The notes: generated from the letters alone by a model not told the origin. Numbered from the stretch's first letter, positions 42,207 through 51,346 are shown. The stretch is DNA of 64,000 nt from Martinezella dioscoreae (GCF_009176305.1 NZ_BLAJ01000015.1:1-64000), one strand, 5' to 3'. A program made the numbers and translations.

Positions 42207-43178
42207 TCACTTTGCGATCTTGCGATCCAGGAAGCTCCTGATCAGCGGAGCCATCTCGTCCAGCTTGTCTTCCAGCGCAAAGTGGCCTGTATCAAGAAGA
42301 TGGAATTCCGCTTCGGGAAGATCGCGAAGATAAGGATGCGCACCCTCTTCCGGGAAGATCTTGTCGTTCTTACCCCAGACGATCAATGTCGGCGGCTTCC
42401 GGTCGCGGAAGAAGGCCTGGAACTGCGGATAAAGCGGCAGGTTGGTGCGGTAGTCGTAGAACAGGTCGAGCTGAATATCCTTGTTCCCCGGCCGGTCGAG
42501 CAGCGCCTGGTCGTGCACCCAGTTGTCGGGGCTGATGCGGGTCAGGTCCTTGACGCCATCGGTATACTGGAACTTGGTCGTCTCCGGCGCGACGAGCACC
42601 GAGAGCGCTTCCCGGTCCTTCGTTGCCCCCGACTTCCAATAGGTGCGGATCGGGTTCCAGAAATCTCGGATGCCTTCGTCATAGGCATTGCCGTTCTGGA
42701 CGATCATTCCGGTGACGCGATCCGGATGCTTGAGCGCCAGCCGGTAGCCGACGGGTGCGCCATAGTCCATGAGATACATCGAATATTTGGTAACACCGAG
42801 CTTGGTCAGCAGCGTGTCGACGATATCGGCATAGTGGCCAAAGGAATATTCAAACGTGGTGTGATCGGGCGCATCGCTCTGGCCGAAGCCCGGATAGTCA
42901 GGGGCAATGATCCGGTAACGGTCTGCGAGCAGCGGGATTAGGTTACGGAACATGTGCGACGATGTCGGGAAGCCGTGAAGCAGGACGACGACCGGGCCGT
43001 CGGCCGGACCGGCTTCGCGATAAAATACGTTGACGCCGTCGATTTTCATGGAGCGATAGTGGATCGTGGCAGGTGCCTGCTGTGCGACCGCCGGCGTTTC
43101 GGCCAAGACTATGCTTGCGGGGGCGGTAACAAAGATGCTGGCGGATGCGAGAAGTAGGGCGGCGACAGTGCGAGACAT
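42207..43178 (-). CDS. exported alpha/beta hydrolase (epoxide hydrolase/dehalogenase-like)
   Basis: The 323-aa protein has a Sec signal (VAALLLASASIFVTAPASIV, then LAETPA). The fold motifs are VVVLLHGFPTSSHMF (oxyanion hole), the nucleophile Asp in YLMDYGAPVGYRLAL, TLIVWGKNDKIFPEEG (acid region) and LLDTGHFALED (catalytic His). An Asp nucleophile is typical of epoxide hydrolases and haloalkane dehalogenases. The export signal is unusual for most epoxide hydrolases but known in some relatives. A LysR gene lies upstream in the same direction, and a terminator follows. Confidence 0.88.
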   Translation of the reverse strand: MSRTVAALLLASASIFVTAPASIVLAETPAVAQQAPATIHYRSMKIDGVNVFYREAGPADGPVVVLLHGFPTSSHMFRNLIPLLADRYRIIAPDYPGFGQSDAPDHTTFEYSFGHYADIVDTLLTKLGVTKYSMYLMDYGAPVGYRLALKHPDRVTGMIVQNGNAYDEGIRDFWNPIRTYWKSGATKDREALSVLVAPETTKFQYTDGVKDLTRISPDNWVHDQALLDRPGNKDIQLDLFYDYRTNLPLYPQFQAFFRDRKPPTLIVWGKNDKIFPEEGAHPYLRDLPEAEFHLLDTGHFALEDKLDEMAPLIRSFLDRKIAK

Positions 43179-43314
43179 TATGGTTCTCCTCAGGAGTGGT
43201 TGTGAGCGGCTTATTGCCTGCGACCACCGTCGCGCTTTCAGCGTGGAAGGAGAATGTTCGTATTGGACAAGGGATTATTACGTCTGGTGATATGAGTGCG
43301 GCAGGACTGGCCGA

Positions 43315-44205
43315 CTAATTGAGAAGGCGGTTCTCGCGCAGCCTTGCTGCAGCCATATCGACGAAGGCGCGAACCTTTGCCGGAGCGTGCCGGCCCTCCG
43401 GATGAAGGATGTGTATGGGTAACGGTGGTTCTTCGAATTCACTGAGGATGATCTGTAGCTCTCCAGCAACGAGGGCTGGGCCGATCTGGTAGTTGAGCAC
43501 CCTTGTCAGGCCCCACCCCTCGCGTGCCGACTGGATCGCCGCTTCGTTGGTGTTGCATTGTAAAGCCGCATCCACGGATACTCGCAGATCGTCGCCAAAC
43601 TTCCACTCAGGCGAAGCCCAAGCTGCAGTGGAAGCCGCGATACGGTGGTCTTTAAGGTCAGCTGGCGATTTCGGAACACCAAAGCGCTCAAAATACTTCG
43701 GAGAACCACACATGACGCGACGGACTGTACCAACTTTCACGGCAGAAAGATTAGAGTCGGGGAGATGGCCGATGCGCACAGCGACATCGATGCCTTCCTC
43801 GACGATGTTGACCGGTCGGTCGATGAACAGCGTCTTCGCTTTCATCGTCGGATAGGTATCGAGGTAATCCGTCACGACCGGAAGAACGTACATTTGCCCG
43901 AACAGCGCGGACGCGGTTATGGAGAGAGTCCCCGTCGGCGTCGCATAGGAACCGCCGGCAGCCGCTTCCGCTTCCGCGATATCGGCAAGAATCCGGCGAC
44001 AATCTTCAAAATAGCGAACGCCCGCTTCGGTCATCTTCACCGAGCGGGTGGTTCGCACGAGTAGGCGCGCGCCAATAAGGTCTTCGAGCGAGGCAACGGC
44101 ACGTGTGACAGCCGGTGCGCTCATGAACATCTGGCGTGCGGTATCCGCGAAACTTTCGGTTTCGGCGACCTTTACAAAGATCCTCATTGCTTGCCAGCGA
44201 TCCAT
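43315..44205 (-). CDS. LysR-family transcriptional regulator
   Basis: The 296-aa protein has an N-terminal winged helix (MRIFVKVAETESFADTARQM; APAVTRAVASLEDLIGARLL) and a periplasmic-binding-like effector domain. It lies upstream of the exported hydrolase gene in the same direction, with 136 bp between them, so it may regulate that gene or itself. The effector is unknown. Confidence 0.9.
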   Translation of the reverse strand: MDRWQAMRIFVKVAETESFADTARQMFMSAPAVTRAVASLEDLIGARLLVRTTRSVKMTEAGVRYFEDCRRILADIAEAEAAAGGSYATPTGTLSITASALFGQMYVLPVVTDYLDTYPTMKAKTLFIDRPVNIVEEGIDVAVRIGHLPDSNLSAVKVGTVRRVMCGSPKYFERFGVPKSPADLKDHRIAASTAAWASPEWKFGDDLRVSVDAALQCNTNEAAIQSAREGWGLTRVLNYQIGPALVAGELQIILSEFEEPPLPIHILHPEGRHAPAKVRAFVDMAAARLRENRLLN

Positions 44206-44238
44206 CCATTCCCCCGAAGCACTTCAGTTTCCAAGACC

Positions 44239-44580
44239 TTAGGGGCTTGAAAACGAAGCCTCAAGAGGCACGGGATCATCCGATTGAGAACGGCAAGCCT
44301 GCGAGATGAATTCTATCTCCGCGCAGGCTTCCTCGGAAAGACCGGCGCGCAAGGCGCGCTGGTACGTCTCCCGACGGGCATTCAAAGCAAGCGAGACCGC
44401 GACCGAAGTCTCGAAATCGAAGCTGGAACCTTGGCTGGCAACATCCATCTCGGCGCCTGTCATGCCAAGGGCACGACCGGCTTCTTCTTGTTTCGCCAAC
44501 AGCGATTTGCTCGCGTTGGTTCCCGTGAGAGCAAGCTCTATTGAAAGCCTTATGCGAGCATCGATTGACGAGCCGGCCAT
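44239..44580 (-). CDS. small helical protein, possibly AhpD-like
   Basis: The 113-aa protein is all helical by sequence (AKQEEAGRALGMTGAEMDVA; SFDFETSVAVSLALNARRET). This pattern resembles short relatives of the carboxymuconolactone decarboxylase/AhpD fold, but the redox Cys pair is absent; two Cys sit near the C-terminus instead (EEACAEIEFISQACR). It precedes a run of redox genes on the minus strand. The family call is tentative. Confidence 0.6.
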   Translation of the reverse strand: MAGSSIDARIRLSIELALTGTNASKSLLAKQEEAGRALGMTGAEMDVASQGSSFDFETSVAVSLALNARRETYQRALRAGLSEEACAEIEFISQACRSQSDDPVPLEASFSSP

Positions 44581-44604
44581 TTTTCCATCTCCTGGCTCAG
44601 CCGC

Positions 44605-45069
44605 CTAAAATCCGAAATCGCTGAGGCCAGGATGGTCATCCGGCCGGCGGCCCAGCGGCCAACGGAACTTGCGATCTGCTTCGGCGATCGGGTGTTCGTT
44701 GATGCTGGCATGGCGTTCCCGCATCAAGCCGTCTTCGGCGAATTCCCAGTTCTCGTTGCCATAGGCGCGGAACCACTGGCCGCTGTCATCGCGATATTCG
44801 TAGGCATATCGGACGGCAATACGATTGCCGGTGAAGGCCCAGAGTTCCTTGATCAGGCGGTAGTCGAGCTCCTTATTCCACTTGCGGGTCAGGAAAGCCT
44901 CGGCCTCGGCCCGGTTCTTTGCGAACTCGGCGCGATTGCGCCAACGGGTATCGAGCGTATAGGCAAGCACCACTTTGGCAGGATCGCGGCTGTTCCACCC
45001 ATCCTCTGCAAGACGGACCTTTTCAATGGCGCTCTCTCTGGTGAATGGGGGAAGCGGCGGACGGGACAT
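44605..45069 (-). CDS. DUF1348 (NTF2-like) family protein
   Basis: The 154-aa protein fits DUF1348, an NTF2-like fold: AEDGWNSRDPAKVVLAYTLD, TRWRNRAEFAKNRAEAEAFL, VRYAYEYRDDSGQWFRAYGN, ENWEFAEDGLMRERHASIN. The catalytic role is unknown. The ATG at 45069 has GAGAGGAA upstream and is preferred over 45120. It lies 69 bp after the AhpD-like gene in a minus-strand redox cluster. Confidence 0.9.
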   Translation of the reverse strand: MSRPPLPPFTRESAIEKVRLAEDGWNSRDPAKVVLAYTLDTRWRNRAEFAKNRAEAEAFLTRKWNKELDYRLIKELWAFTGNRIAVRYAYEYRDDSGQWFRAYGNENWEFAEDGLMRERHASINEHPIAEADRKFRWPLGRRPDDHPGLSDFGF

Positions 45070-45138
45070 GGTAAAATTCCTCTCAGAATGATGTGGAGCG
45101 GGAGGCGGTACATCTGGCACCGCCTCCAGAGCCCGGCC

Positions 45139-45687
45139 TCAGGCAGCAGCGCGATCGATGCGGGGGAAGTCAATCTCGGTGTCGAGGGCCTCGTTCACGT
45201 AGTTCGTGAAGGTGTTGAGGGCCACATGAGCGATGATCTCGACGATCTCGGCATCGCTGTAGTCGGCATCGCGAACCTTGGCGATTTCGGCTGGCGAGAC
45301 GGACCCGCGAGCGACCGTCAGAGCCCGGGCGAACTCGACAGCGGCCGCTGCCTTGGGATCGTTGGATGTGCCGTTGCGGTTGGCAGCGATTTCACTTTCG
45401 TCGAGCTTGGCGAACTTCGTGCCAGTGAAGGTGTGGGCCGACAAGCAATAGTCGCAGCCGTTTGCTTCAGCCATGGCGAGTGCGATGCGTTCGCGGGTGG
45501 CCGGCGGCAGCTTGCCTTTGGCGAGCGCGCCCTGGAGCGAGGTCAAGCCTGTCAATGCGGCGGAGCTATTGGAAACCAGCCGGAAGATGTTCGGAACCGA
45601 GCCAATCCGCTTCTGGATGGTCTCGAGAATCGGACGAGAGGCTTCTGGTGCGTCGCCGATGGTTGCAGGGGTAGGGACGCGTGACAT
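45139..45687 (-). CDS. carboxymuconolactone decarboxylase/AhpD-like protein
   Basis: The 182-aa protein has the AhpD-type redox motif in AEANGCDYCLSAHTF (Cys-x-x-Cys followed by His), and flanking helices typical of the family. Such proteins act as alkylhydroperoxidase-like or lactone decarboxylase enzymes. AAGGAGAA precedes the ATG. It lies between the PNPOx-ferredoxin reductase fusion and DUF1348 genes, which suggests a peroxide or xenobiotic response. Confidence 0.92.
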   Translation of the reverse strand: MSRVPTPATIGDAPEASRPILETIQKRIGSVPNIFRLVSNSSAALTGLTSLQGALAKGKLPPATRERIALAMAEANGCDYCLSAHTFTGTKFAKLDESEIAANRNGTSNDPKAAAAVEFARALTVARGSVSPAEIAKVRDADYSDAEIVEIIAHVALNTFTNYVNEALDTEIDFPRIDRAAA

Positions 45688-45812
45688 TGTATTCTCCTTT
45701 TTCGGTTGAAAGAGACGTCGCTCTCTTGAGATTGAATATGATCCGCTGGGGCATCTTGCTGAAGATCTAAAGGGAACAAGGGACCGTTACGCTGGACGCA
45801 GCAATCGAGCCC

Positions 45813-47870
45813 TTAGACAGCGAGCTGCAGGCCGCCTTCCTGGTCAGCAGGGACGGCGCAGCACAGAAGCACTTCGTCGGCGTCGATCTTCGCGGTGGGC
45901 TTCTTGACGTAGGCGACGGCACCCTTGACGAGCTTGGTCCGGCACGTGCCGCAGTTTCCTTCCCGACAGCTGAACTCAGGCTCGAGGCCGCGTGCCTCGG
46001 CGAGTTCCAGGAGAGTGCCGGAACCAGGTGTCCAGCGTGCTTCTTTCAAGGAATTCGTGAATATGACTGGCACAGGCTTTTCCGACGGCTGGGCCGCGGC
46101 AGACGCAACGGCTTGTGCGGGTTGACCCGTGCGGATAAGCGACGACGGACCGAAGGCTTCAGCCTGAATGCGGTCGTCAGCAATGTTGAGAGCCCGCAGT
46201 CCGTCATAGAGTCCTTGGGTGAACTGGGCCGGCCCACACAGATAAAAATCATAATCGTTGAAGGGGAGGAACCGAGTCAGCATCGCCATATCGATCCGCC
46301 CTGCGGCGTCGAAGTCCCTGCCCTCTTCAGCATCTGTGGTGTCACTGAGGACCTTGATTAATCGCACGACGCCCTTCGCCGCACCGATCAAGTCGGCGAT
46401 CTCGTTGTCGAACGGTCGATCAGCCTTCGAGCGAGCCGCATAGAATAGCGTGACCGGACGGATACGCTGCTTGCGAAGCCCTTCGTAAACGACGTGCCGG
46501 AGCATCGCGAGCAGCGGCGTAATGCCGACGCCTCCTGCAAGAAGAACCGCTGGGCGGGTCGATCGGGCGTCGATGGTGAACTCGCCGGCCGGCGCGCGCG
46601 CCTCGATGACATCGCCAACGGCGATGCGATCATGGAGGAACTGAGATAGCTGACCATCGCGTTTGACGCTGATGCGGTAGATCCCATCGGACGGCGCGAC
46701 CGAGAGCGTGTAGGTGCGAATGACGGCCTTATCTTCGCCGGGCAGCTTGATGCGGATGGGCAGATGCTGGCCGGCCGCGTGCGGAAGGAGCCCCGCGCCA
46801 TCGCCGGGCTGCAGATGGAAAGACTTGATCGTCGCGCTTTCATCGACGATCGCGGTGACGGTCATTGGCCGCCAGCTTTTAGCAAACTCTGCGGCGCGGA
46901 GACGGTCGGCGGCTTGGCTCCAGCTGCCTGTCATCAGGGAACTCGGCGACCAGCCGTCCTTCTGAAAAGCCCATCTCAACGCCAGCGCATTACGGCGACG
47001 AACGATGCGTGTCGGTTTGAATGTCCAAAAGCGCTCAGCGCCCTGGAAGGCGGCGATCTCGGGCGAGTCGAAAATGACTTCGGCTTTCCCCGTCATCTGC
47101 AGCATATCGCCCGTTTTGAAATCGACGAACAGAAGTCCTGCCTTTCCGTTCAGCAGGATGTTGCCGAGCGTTGCGAAGAAGAGATTTCCGTCGAAATCTG
47201 GGATCGTCAGGACGCCGTCGTCGCCGATGCGGACAAATCCGGCATTGCCGCCGCGATGGGATACATCCACCTGACGCCGGTCCTGGCGATCGACATAGGA
47301 CGCGACAAAGAAGGCGTCGGCTTCTCGAATGATCGCACGCGCTTCGTCATCGAGGGCGGGCAGTTCCTCGACCTCACCGGTAAACTGTTCGCCTGGCTGA
47401 CGCTCGAAAGAAAAGTCGCGCAGCTGAATGTATCGTGGACAATTGCCAAAACTCTGGTCGACATCAATGCGGAAACCGCCGTCGATCGTCGAGACAAAGC
47501 CGTTCATGCGGTTGCGGCGACGGGTGTGCATCTCGATGCCAAGGAGACCGATCGGCAGGCCATCGGCCAATCCTTCGCTGGCCGGGTCGCTCGGATCGCG
47601 GTGCGCGGCAATGTCTAGCACGACGGACGAAGGCGACGACAGGAACCCCGGCTCACCTTCGACGAACGTCGCCCAGGCGTCTCCGGCTTGATCGACGCTC
47701 CCGAGAACGATGAAGGGGAGTTGGGCGTAGAAGTCCCGGTGCTGGTCCGGCATGAAATCGCGAACGACACGCTGGCCGACGGAGGCCATGCGTTCCTTTA
47801 CGCCGAGCTTTTCCTGAATAAAGGTCTCGCCTTCATGCCACGTCGGCAACTTTGTAAGCTTCATGGACAT
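45813..47870 (-). CDS. PNPOx-like/ferredoxin reductase/2Fe-2S fusion oxidoreductase
   Basis: The 685-aa protein joins three parts. Residues about 1-320 form a pyridoxamine-phosphate-oxidase-like flavin domain (AQLPFIVLGSVDQAGDAWAT; PRYIQLRDFSFERQPGE). Residues about 335-575 form a ferredoxin-NADP reductase-like domain (RTYTLSVAPSDGIYRISVKR; VLLAGGVGITPLLAMLRH). Residues about 605-685 form a plant-type ferredoxin with the 2Fe-2S motif CREGNCGTC and a final Cys (LLCCAVPA). It would pass electrons from NAD(P)H through flavin to the iron-sulfur centre. It heads a minus-strand redox set with the AhpD-like gene. Confidence 0.9.
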   Translation of the reverse strand: MSMKLTKLPTWHEGETFIQEKLGVKERMASVGQRVVRDFMPDQHRDFYAQLPFIVLGSVDQAGDAWATFVEGEPGFLSSPSSVVLDIAAHRDPSDPASEGLADGLPIGLLGIEMHTRRRNRMNGFVSTIDGGFRIDVDQSFGNCPRYIQLRDFSFERQPGEQFTGEVEELPALDDEARAIIREADAFFVASYVDRQDRRQVDVSHRGGNAGFVRIGDDGVLTIPDFDGNLFFATLGNILLNGKAGLLFVDFKTGDMLQMTGKAEVIFDSPEIAAFQGAERFWTFKPTRIVRRRNALALRWAFQKDGWSPSSLMTGSWSQAADRLRAAEFAKSWRPMTVTAIVDESATIKSFHLQPGDGAGLLPHAAGQHLPIRIKLPGEDKAVIRTYTLSVAPSDGIYRISVKRDGQLSQFLHDRIAVGDVIEARAPAGEFTIDARSTRPAVLLAGGVGITPLLAMLRHVVYEGLRKQRIRPVTLFYAARSKADRPFDNEIADLIGAAKGVVRLIKVLSDTTDAEEGRDFDAAGRIDMAMLTRFLPFNDYDFYLCGPAQFTQGLYDGLRALNIADDRIQAEAFGPSSLIRTGQPAQAVASAAAQPSEKPVPVIFTNSLKEARWTPGSGTLLELAEARGLEPEFSCREGNCGTCRTKLVKGAVAYVKKPTAKIDADEVLLCCAVPADQEGGLQLAV

Positions 47871-47930
47871 CTGCGTTCTCCAGAAAAAGAGGCGAAGAGC
47901 GTGCGAGGTGTCGCACGCTCCTGTCGAGGC

Positions 47931-48542
47931 TCAGGCGGCAAGGCCGACCGGTGTTTTGACGAAGTCGACGAAGCCTGGAAGCTGTTCGACGCGAGCCAGC
48001 AGAGCGTTGACAGAGTGATAGACGCTAAGGTCGACATTGCCCTCAGGGGCTCGTGCGACATAGCTGTAGATCGCGACGTCGGCGATCGTCGGGCGGTTGC
48101 CAACCAGCCATTCCCGTCCTTGCAGCTGGCTCTCAATCCGTCCGAGGATAGTGTGTGCACGGCCAATAACCTCTTCCGGGTTGAACTTGGCACCAAATAC
48201 GGTCACCAGGCGAGCAGCTGCCGGACCGTAGGCGATCTCCCCGGCTGCAACCGAGAGCCAACGCTGAACATCGGCGGCTCCTTTTGCATCTTCGGGAAGC
48301 CATTCGGTCTGGCCTGCCTTCTTGGCAAGGTAGACCAGGATCGCGTTGGAATCGGAGATGAAGACATCGCCATCCGCCAAAACCGGGACCTGCCCGAACG
48401 GGTTCATTTTAAGGAAGTCGGGCTGTTTGTGAGCGCTAGCCTTCAGATCGACCTCGACCAGCTCGTGCGGAAGTCCGATCAGTGAAAGGAAGAGCCTGGC
48501 GCGGTGCGAGTGGCCAGACAGCGGATGGTGATAAAGTTTCAT
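47931..48542 (-). CDS. glutathione S-transferase family protein
   Basis: The 203-aa protein has an N-terminal thioredoxin-like domain (MKLYHHPLSGHSHRARLFLS; NPFGQVPVLADGDVFISDSN, with the cis-Pro in QVPVL) and a C-terminal helical domain (WLVGNRPTIADVAIYSYVAR). The Ser in the N-terminal motif could be the catalytic residue, as in beta or theta-like GSTs. It precedes the PNPOx fusion gene with 60 bp between them, so they may be cotranscribed. The substrate is unknown. Confidence 0.92.
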   Translation of the reverse strand: MKLYHHPLSGHSHRARLFLSLIGLPHELVEVDLKASAHKQPDFLKMNPFGQVPVLADGDVFISDSNAILVYLAKKAGQTEWLPEDAKGAADVQRWLSVAAGEIAYGPAAARLVTVFGAKFNPEEVIGRAHTILGRIESQLQGREWLVGNRPTIADVAIYSYVARAPEGNVDLSVYHSVNALLARVEQLPGFVDFVKTPVGLAA

Positions 48543-48663
48543 GTGATCGCTCCTGATTCAAGACCGGGTCCATCCCGATCCGTGAGCACAGGATGCAATG
48601 CGCGATCGCGCGGCTGAACACTCATGTTTGGCACTGGACTGTTACGCTGCATGAAACAGTGCC

Positions 48664-48855
48664 TACCTGCATGGCACCGACGCCGCGCGCATGCAGGTGC
48701 TTGCGGATCGGCTCGACAGCGGCCGCGTCGTGCTCAACGGTGCACCCCATGAACCTCTCGCTCCATTCGGCGGTTTCAAGCAGTCGGGCATCGGCCGCGA
48801 GTACGGCGTGTTCGGCTTCGAGACGTTCCTGGATCCAAAAGCCATCGTAGCCTAA
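48664..48855 (+). pseudogene. aldehyde dehydrogenase, C-terminal remnant
   Basis: The frame reads YLHGTDAARMQVLADRLDSG, then a segment with APFGGFKQSGIGREYGVFGF and a stop at 48853-48855. This is the last ~60 residues of an aldehyde dehydrogenase. The catalytic domain and the start are missing. It lies between the GST and quinone reductase genes and marks an old deletion or rearrangement. Confidence 0.8.
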
Positions 48856-48879
48856 TAAGCTGAGCTTGATGGCATCGCA

Positions 48880-49875
48880 TCACGGATTCTGAATTCGGAG
48901 GAGAACCTTACCGACAGCTTTCCCGCTCTCCTGAAGCTCGTGTGCCTCGGCCACTTCGTCGAGGGCATATGTCTTCGCGATCCGCGGATCATATGCGCCC
49001 GATGCGGCGCAGGCAGAAATCTCTTCGGCTGCCTGCCTCATCGAGGTTTCCGGCATGGTGTAGACATAGACGAAACGGAACGAGAAGCCGCCGAGCAGCG
49101 CCGGGAAGAACGGGATCGTCAGCTTCGCGCCTGGCGATTCCGTCGAATAGGCCGAGACGACTCCGTCGCGGGCGAGTGAGGCGACCGCTACGTCGACGTT
49201 GGCGGATATATCGACGTCGACGATACGGTCGACACCATGGCCGCCGGTCGCCGATCGTAGCGCCTGAGGGACATCTTCACCGTGACGGTTGAGCACAAGA
49301 TCGGCCCCGGCCGCTCGCGCGACCTCGGCCTGCTCCTCGCGGCTCACCGTCGCCGCCACCCAGGCCCCCACCCACTTCGCAAGCAGGATCGCCGCATTGC
49401 CTACGGCGCCAGCTCCACCCTGAACGAGGACCCGCTTGCCGCACAGGTCCCCGTCGGCGAACAGGCAGCGATGCGCGGTCATCGCGGGAACGCCCAGTGA
49501 CGCGCCGATTTCGAAGGATACGCTCTCGGACAGCCTGACAGCCTGCGCGGAGGGAACGACAACGAGTTCCGCCGCCGTCCCGGACACGCGGCCCCATTGC
49601 GCCATGTAGACCCAGACGCGCTCGCCGACGCGCGACGGAGGCACACCGGGACCGACGGCATCGATGACGCCCGCGCCGTCCTGATGCGGCACGATCCGTG
49701 GGAAGGGCATTGCCTTCCCACCGAATCCAGTCCTCGTCTTGATGTCGGACGGATTGATGCCTGACACAACCACCCTCACCCGAACCTCTCCGGCTCCCGG
49801 CTGCGGATCGGGTACCTCGCCGATGGACAGCACCTCCTTTGCAGATCCTTGTCGGTCGTAGAAAGCAGCTCGCAT
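48880..49875 (-). CDS. zinc-independent quinone oxidoreductase (MDR family)
   Basis: The 331-aa protein is a medium-chain dehydrogenase/reductase: GroES-like N-terminus (VVSGINPSDIKTRTGFGGKA), Rossmann motif (VLVQGGAGAVGNAAILLAKW) and a C-terminal FRFVYVYTMPETS strand pair. The catalytic zinc ligands of alcohol dehydrogenases are absent, which fits NADPH:quinone oxidoreductases. The ATG at 49875 starts the domain; the longer frame to 49938 is rejected. It is divergent from an HxlR gene across an operator-rich 107-bp gap, the usual layout for quinone- or aldehyde-responsive HxlR control. Confidence 0.92.
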   Translation of the reverse strand: MRAAFYDRQGSAKEVLSIGEVPDPQPGAGEVRVRVVVSGINPSDIKTRTGFGGKAMPFPRIVPHQDGAGVIDAVGPGVPPSRVGERVWVYMAQWGRVSGTAAELVVVPSAQAVRLSESVSFEIGASLGVPAMTAHRCLFADGDLCGKRVLVQGGAGAVGNAAILLAKWVGAWVAATVSREEQAEVARAAGADLVLNRHGEDVPQALRSATGGHGVDRIVDVDISANVDVAVASLARDGVVSAYSTESPGAKLTIPFFPALLGGFSFRFVYVYTMPETSMRQAAEEISACAASGAYDPRIAKTYALDEVAEAHELQESGKAVGKVLLRIQNP

Positions 49876-49922
49876 GACGCACCTCTGAATATAACTGCGT
49901 CCACTAGAGGCTACGGGTGCCA

Positions 49923-49950
49923 ACTTGCAAGTAGGCAACAGTTCTGCCTA
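49923..49950. promoter_or_regulatory. HxlR operator candidates (two palindromes)
   Basis: ACTTGCAAGT (49923-49932) is a perfect palindrome. TAGGCA (49932-49937) and TGCCTA (49945-49950) form a perfect inverted repeat with a 7-nt spacer, immediately next to it. Both lie in the divergent gap between the quinone reductase and HxlR genes, as expected for a dimeric HxlR binding site. Confidence 0.65.
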
Positions 49951-49982
49951 TAGGGATAGAACGTACACTATTGGAGAGCGTG

Positions 49983-50312
49983 ATGACCACTGGCCAGAAA
50001 TGCCCCGTCGAGACAACCGTCGATGTCACCGGCGGAAAGTGGAAGCCGATGATTATCTACCGGCTGCTGGATGGGCCGCGACGGTTCGGCGAGCTGCGCC
50101 GCCTGGTCGGCGACCCGAGCCAGCGTTCGCTGACGATGCAGCTGCGGGAGCTCGAAGCCGACGGGGTCGTCGCCCGCGAAGTCTTTGCCGAAGTCCCGCC
50201 ACGCGTGGAGTACTCGCTCACCCCGTTCGGACAAACGCTTGCGCCCGTGCTGATGGCCATGCGCGACTGGGGTGTGGCGTTTCAAAAGCGGCAGTCGCCG
50301 ACACAGTCTTAG
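49983..50312 (+). CDS. HxlR-family transcriptional regulator
   Basis: The 109-aa protein has the HxlR winged helix (VTGGKWKPMIIYRLLDGPRR; FGELRRLVGDPSQRSLTMQL; RELEADGVVAREVFAEVPPR). An N-terminal Cys (QKCPVE) matches the conserved Cys that senses electrophiles in YodB/HypR-type members. The ATG at 49983 has GGAG upstream. It is divergent from the quinone oxidoreductase, which it probably represses until quinones or aldehydes appear. Its 3' end overlaps the convergent LysR gene end by 4 bp. Confidence 0.92.
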   Translation: MTTGQKCPVETTVDVTGGKWKPMIIYRLLDGPRRFGELRRLVGDPSQRSLTMQLRELEADGVVAREVFAEVPPRVEYSLTPFGQTLAPVLMAMRDWGVAFQKRQSPTQS

Positions 50313-51208
50313 ACTTCTCCGCGCTGGCCAGCCTGAGCGTTCGCCGCGAACCGCTCGACAAAGAAGTCTATCAGAACCCTGACCTTCCGGGACACATGCG
50401 AGCCCGGCGGCCGCACGATGTAGACCCCGATTTCCGGCAGACTGTAGTCTGACATGATCGGCACAAGGGTGCCTGCGCTTAGGTAGCTTTGCGCGATCGC
50501 CACCGGCAGAGCGGCAACGCCAAGTCCGGCCGCCGTCCCTTCCGCAATGCCCGCAGCGCTGTCAGCCTTGAACCGTCCCTGACCGTTGACGACCACCGTC
50601 TTGGTGCCATCCGAGACCTTCCAGCTTTCGGTCCCCTGAAGGATGGCCTGATGTTCGAGCAGGTCTGATGGTTTCTGCGGAACGCCATGGACCCGCAGGT
50701 ACTCAGGGTTGGCAAAGAGGCCCGCCGTGAAAGCGCCGATCTTGCGCGCCGTCAGGTTTGAATCCTGAAGATAGCCAACGCGGATGCCGCAGTCGAAGCC
50801 TTCCGCCACCAGGTCGACATATCGGTCGCTGTAATGCGCGTGGAGCTGCAGGAGCGGATGCAGCCGGGCGAGCTCGGCCAGTGCTGGGGCGAAGTGCCCG
50901 GGACCGAAGGACGACGGAACCGCCACGCGAAGGCGTCCCCGCAGCTTCCCGGTCGGCAGCATCTCCTCGCGGGCGACGTCCATCTCCAGACACATGCGGG
51001 CGGCGTGCTCGCGGAAGGAGACGCCAGCTTCGGTGAGCGAGGCACCCCTGGTCGTGCGTGCCAGAAGCTGGACGCCAAGCTCGCTTTCAAGCCGGACGAG
51101 CCGCCGGCTGACGATCGACTTCGGCAGGCCGAGACGCCGAGCCGCGACTGTGATGCCACCGCCGTCCGCCACCTCGACGAAGGTCTGCATGTCTTCAAAG
51201 CTGATCAT
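50309..51208 (-). CDS. LysR-family transcriptional regulator
   Basis: The 299-aa protein has the LysR winged helix (MQTFVEVADGGGITVAARRL; PKSIVSRRLVRLESELGVQL) and an effector domain (YSDRYVDLVAEGFDCGIRVG). It is divergent from the isochorismatase gene across about 138 bp and is probably its regulator. The inducer is unknown. Confidence 0.92.
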   Translation of the reverse strand: MISFEDMQTFVEVADGGGITVAARRLGLPKSIVSRRLVRLESELGVQLLARTTRGASLTEAGVSFREHAARMCLEMDVAREEMLPTGKLRGRLRVAVPSSFGPGHFAPALAELARLHPLLQLHAHYSDRYVDLVAEGFDCGIRVGYLQDSNLTARKIGAFTAGLFANPEYLRVHGVPQKPSDLLEHQAILQGTESWKVSDGTKTVVVNGQGRFKADSAAGIAEGTAAGLGVAALPVAIAQSYLSAGTLVPIMSDYSLPEIGVYIVRPPGSHVSRKVRVLIDFFVERFAANAQAGQRGEV

Positions 51209-51346
51209 CCCAGCGTTCCATTTTTCGTTCTACAGAGTCGCCAACCATAGAGCTACCGTGCCGATGATCGCAACGCTAAATTCCAATCATCGAGCGGATC
51301 GAAACGAACTTCACCCACGGCCGCCGAAAGGAAAAGGAACACGACA

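Noticed and set aside
44632..45684. 350-codon plus frame opposite the DUF1348 and AhpD-like genes
   Set aside because: It spans two real minus-strand genes and shows no domain.
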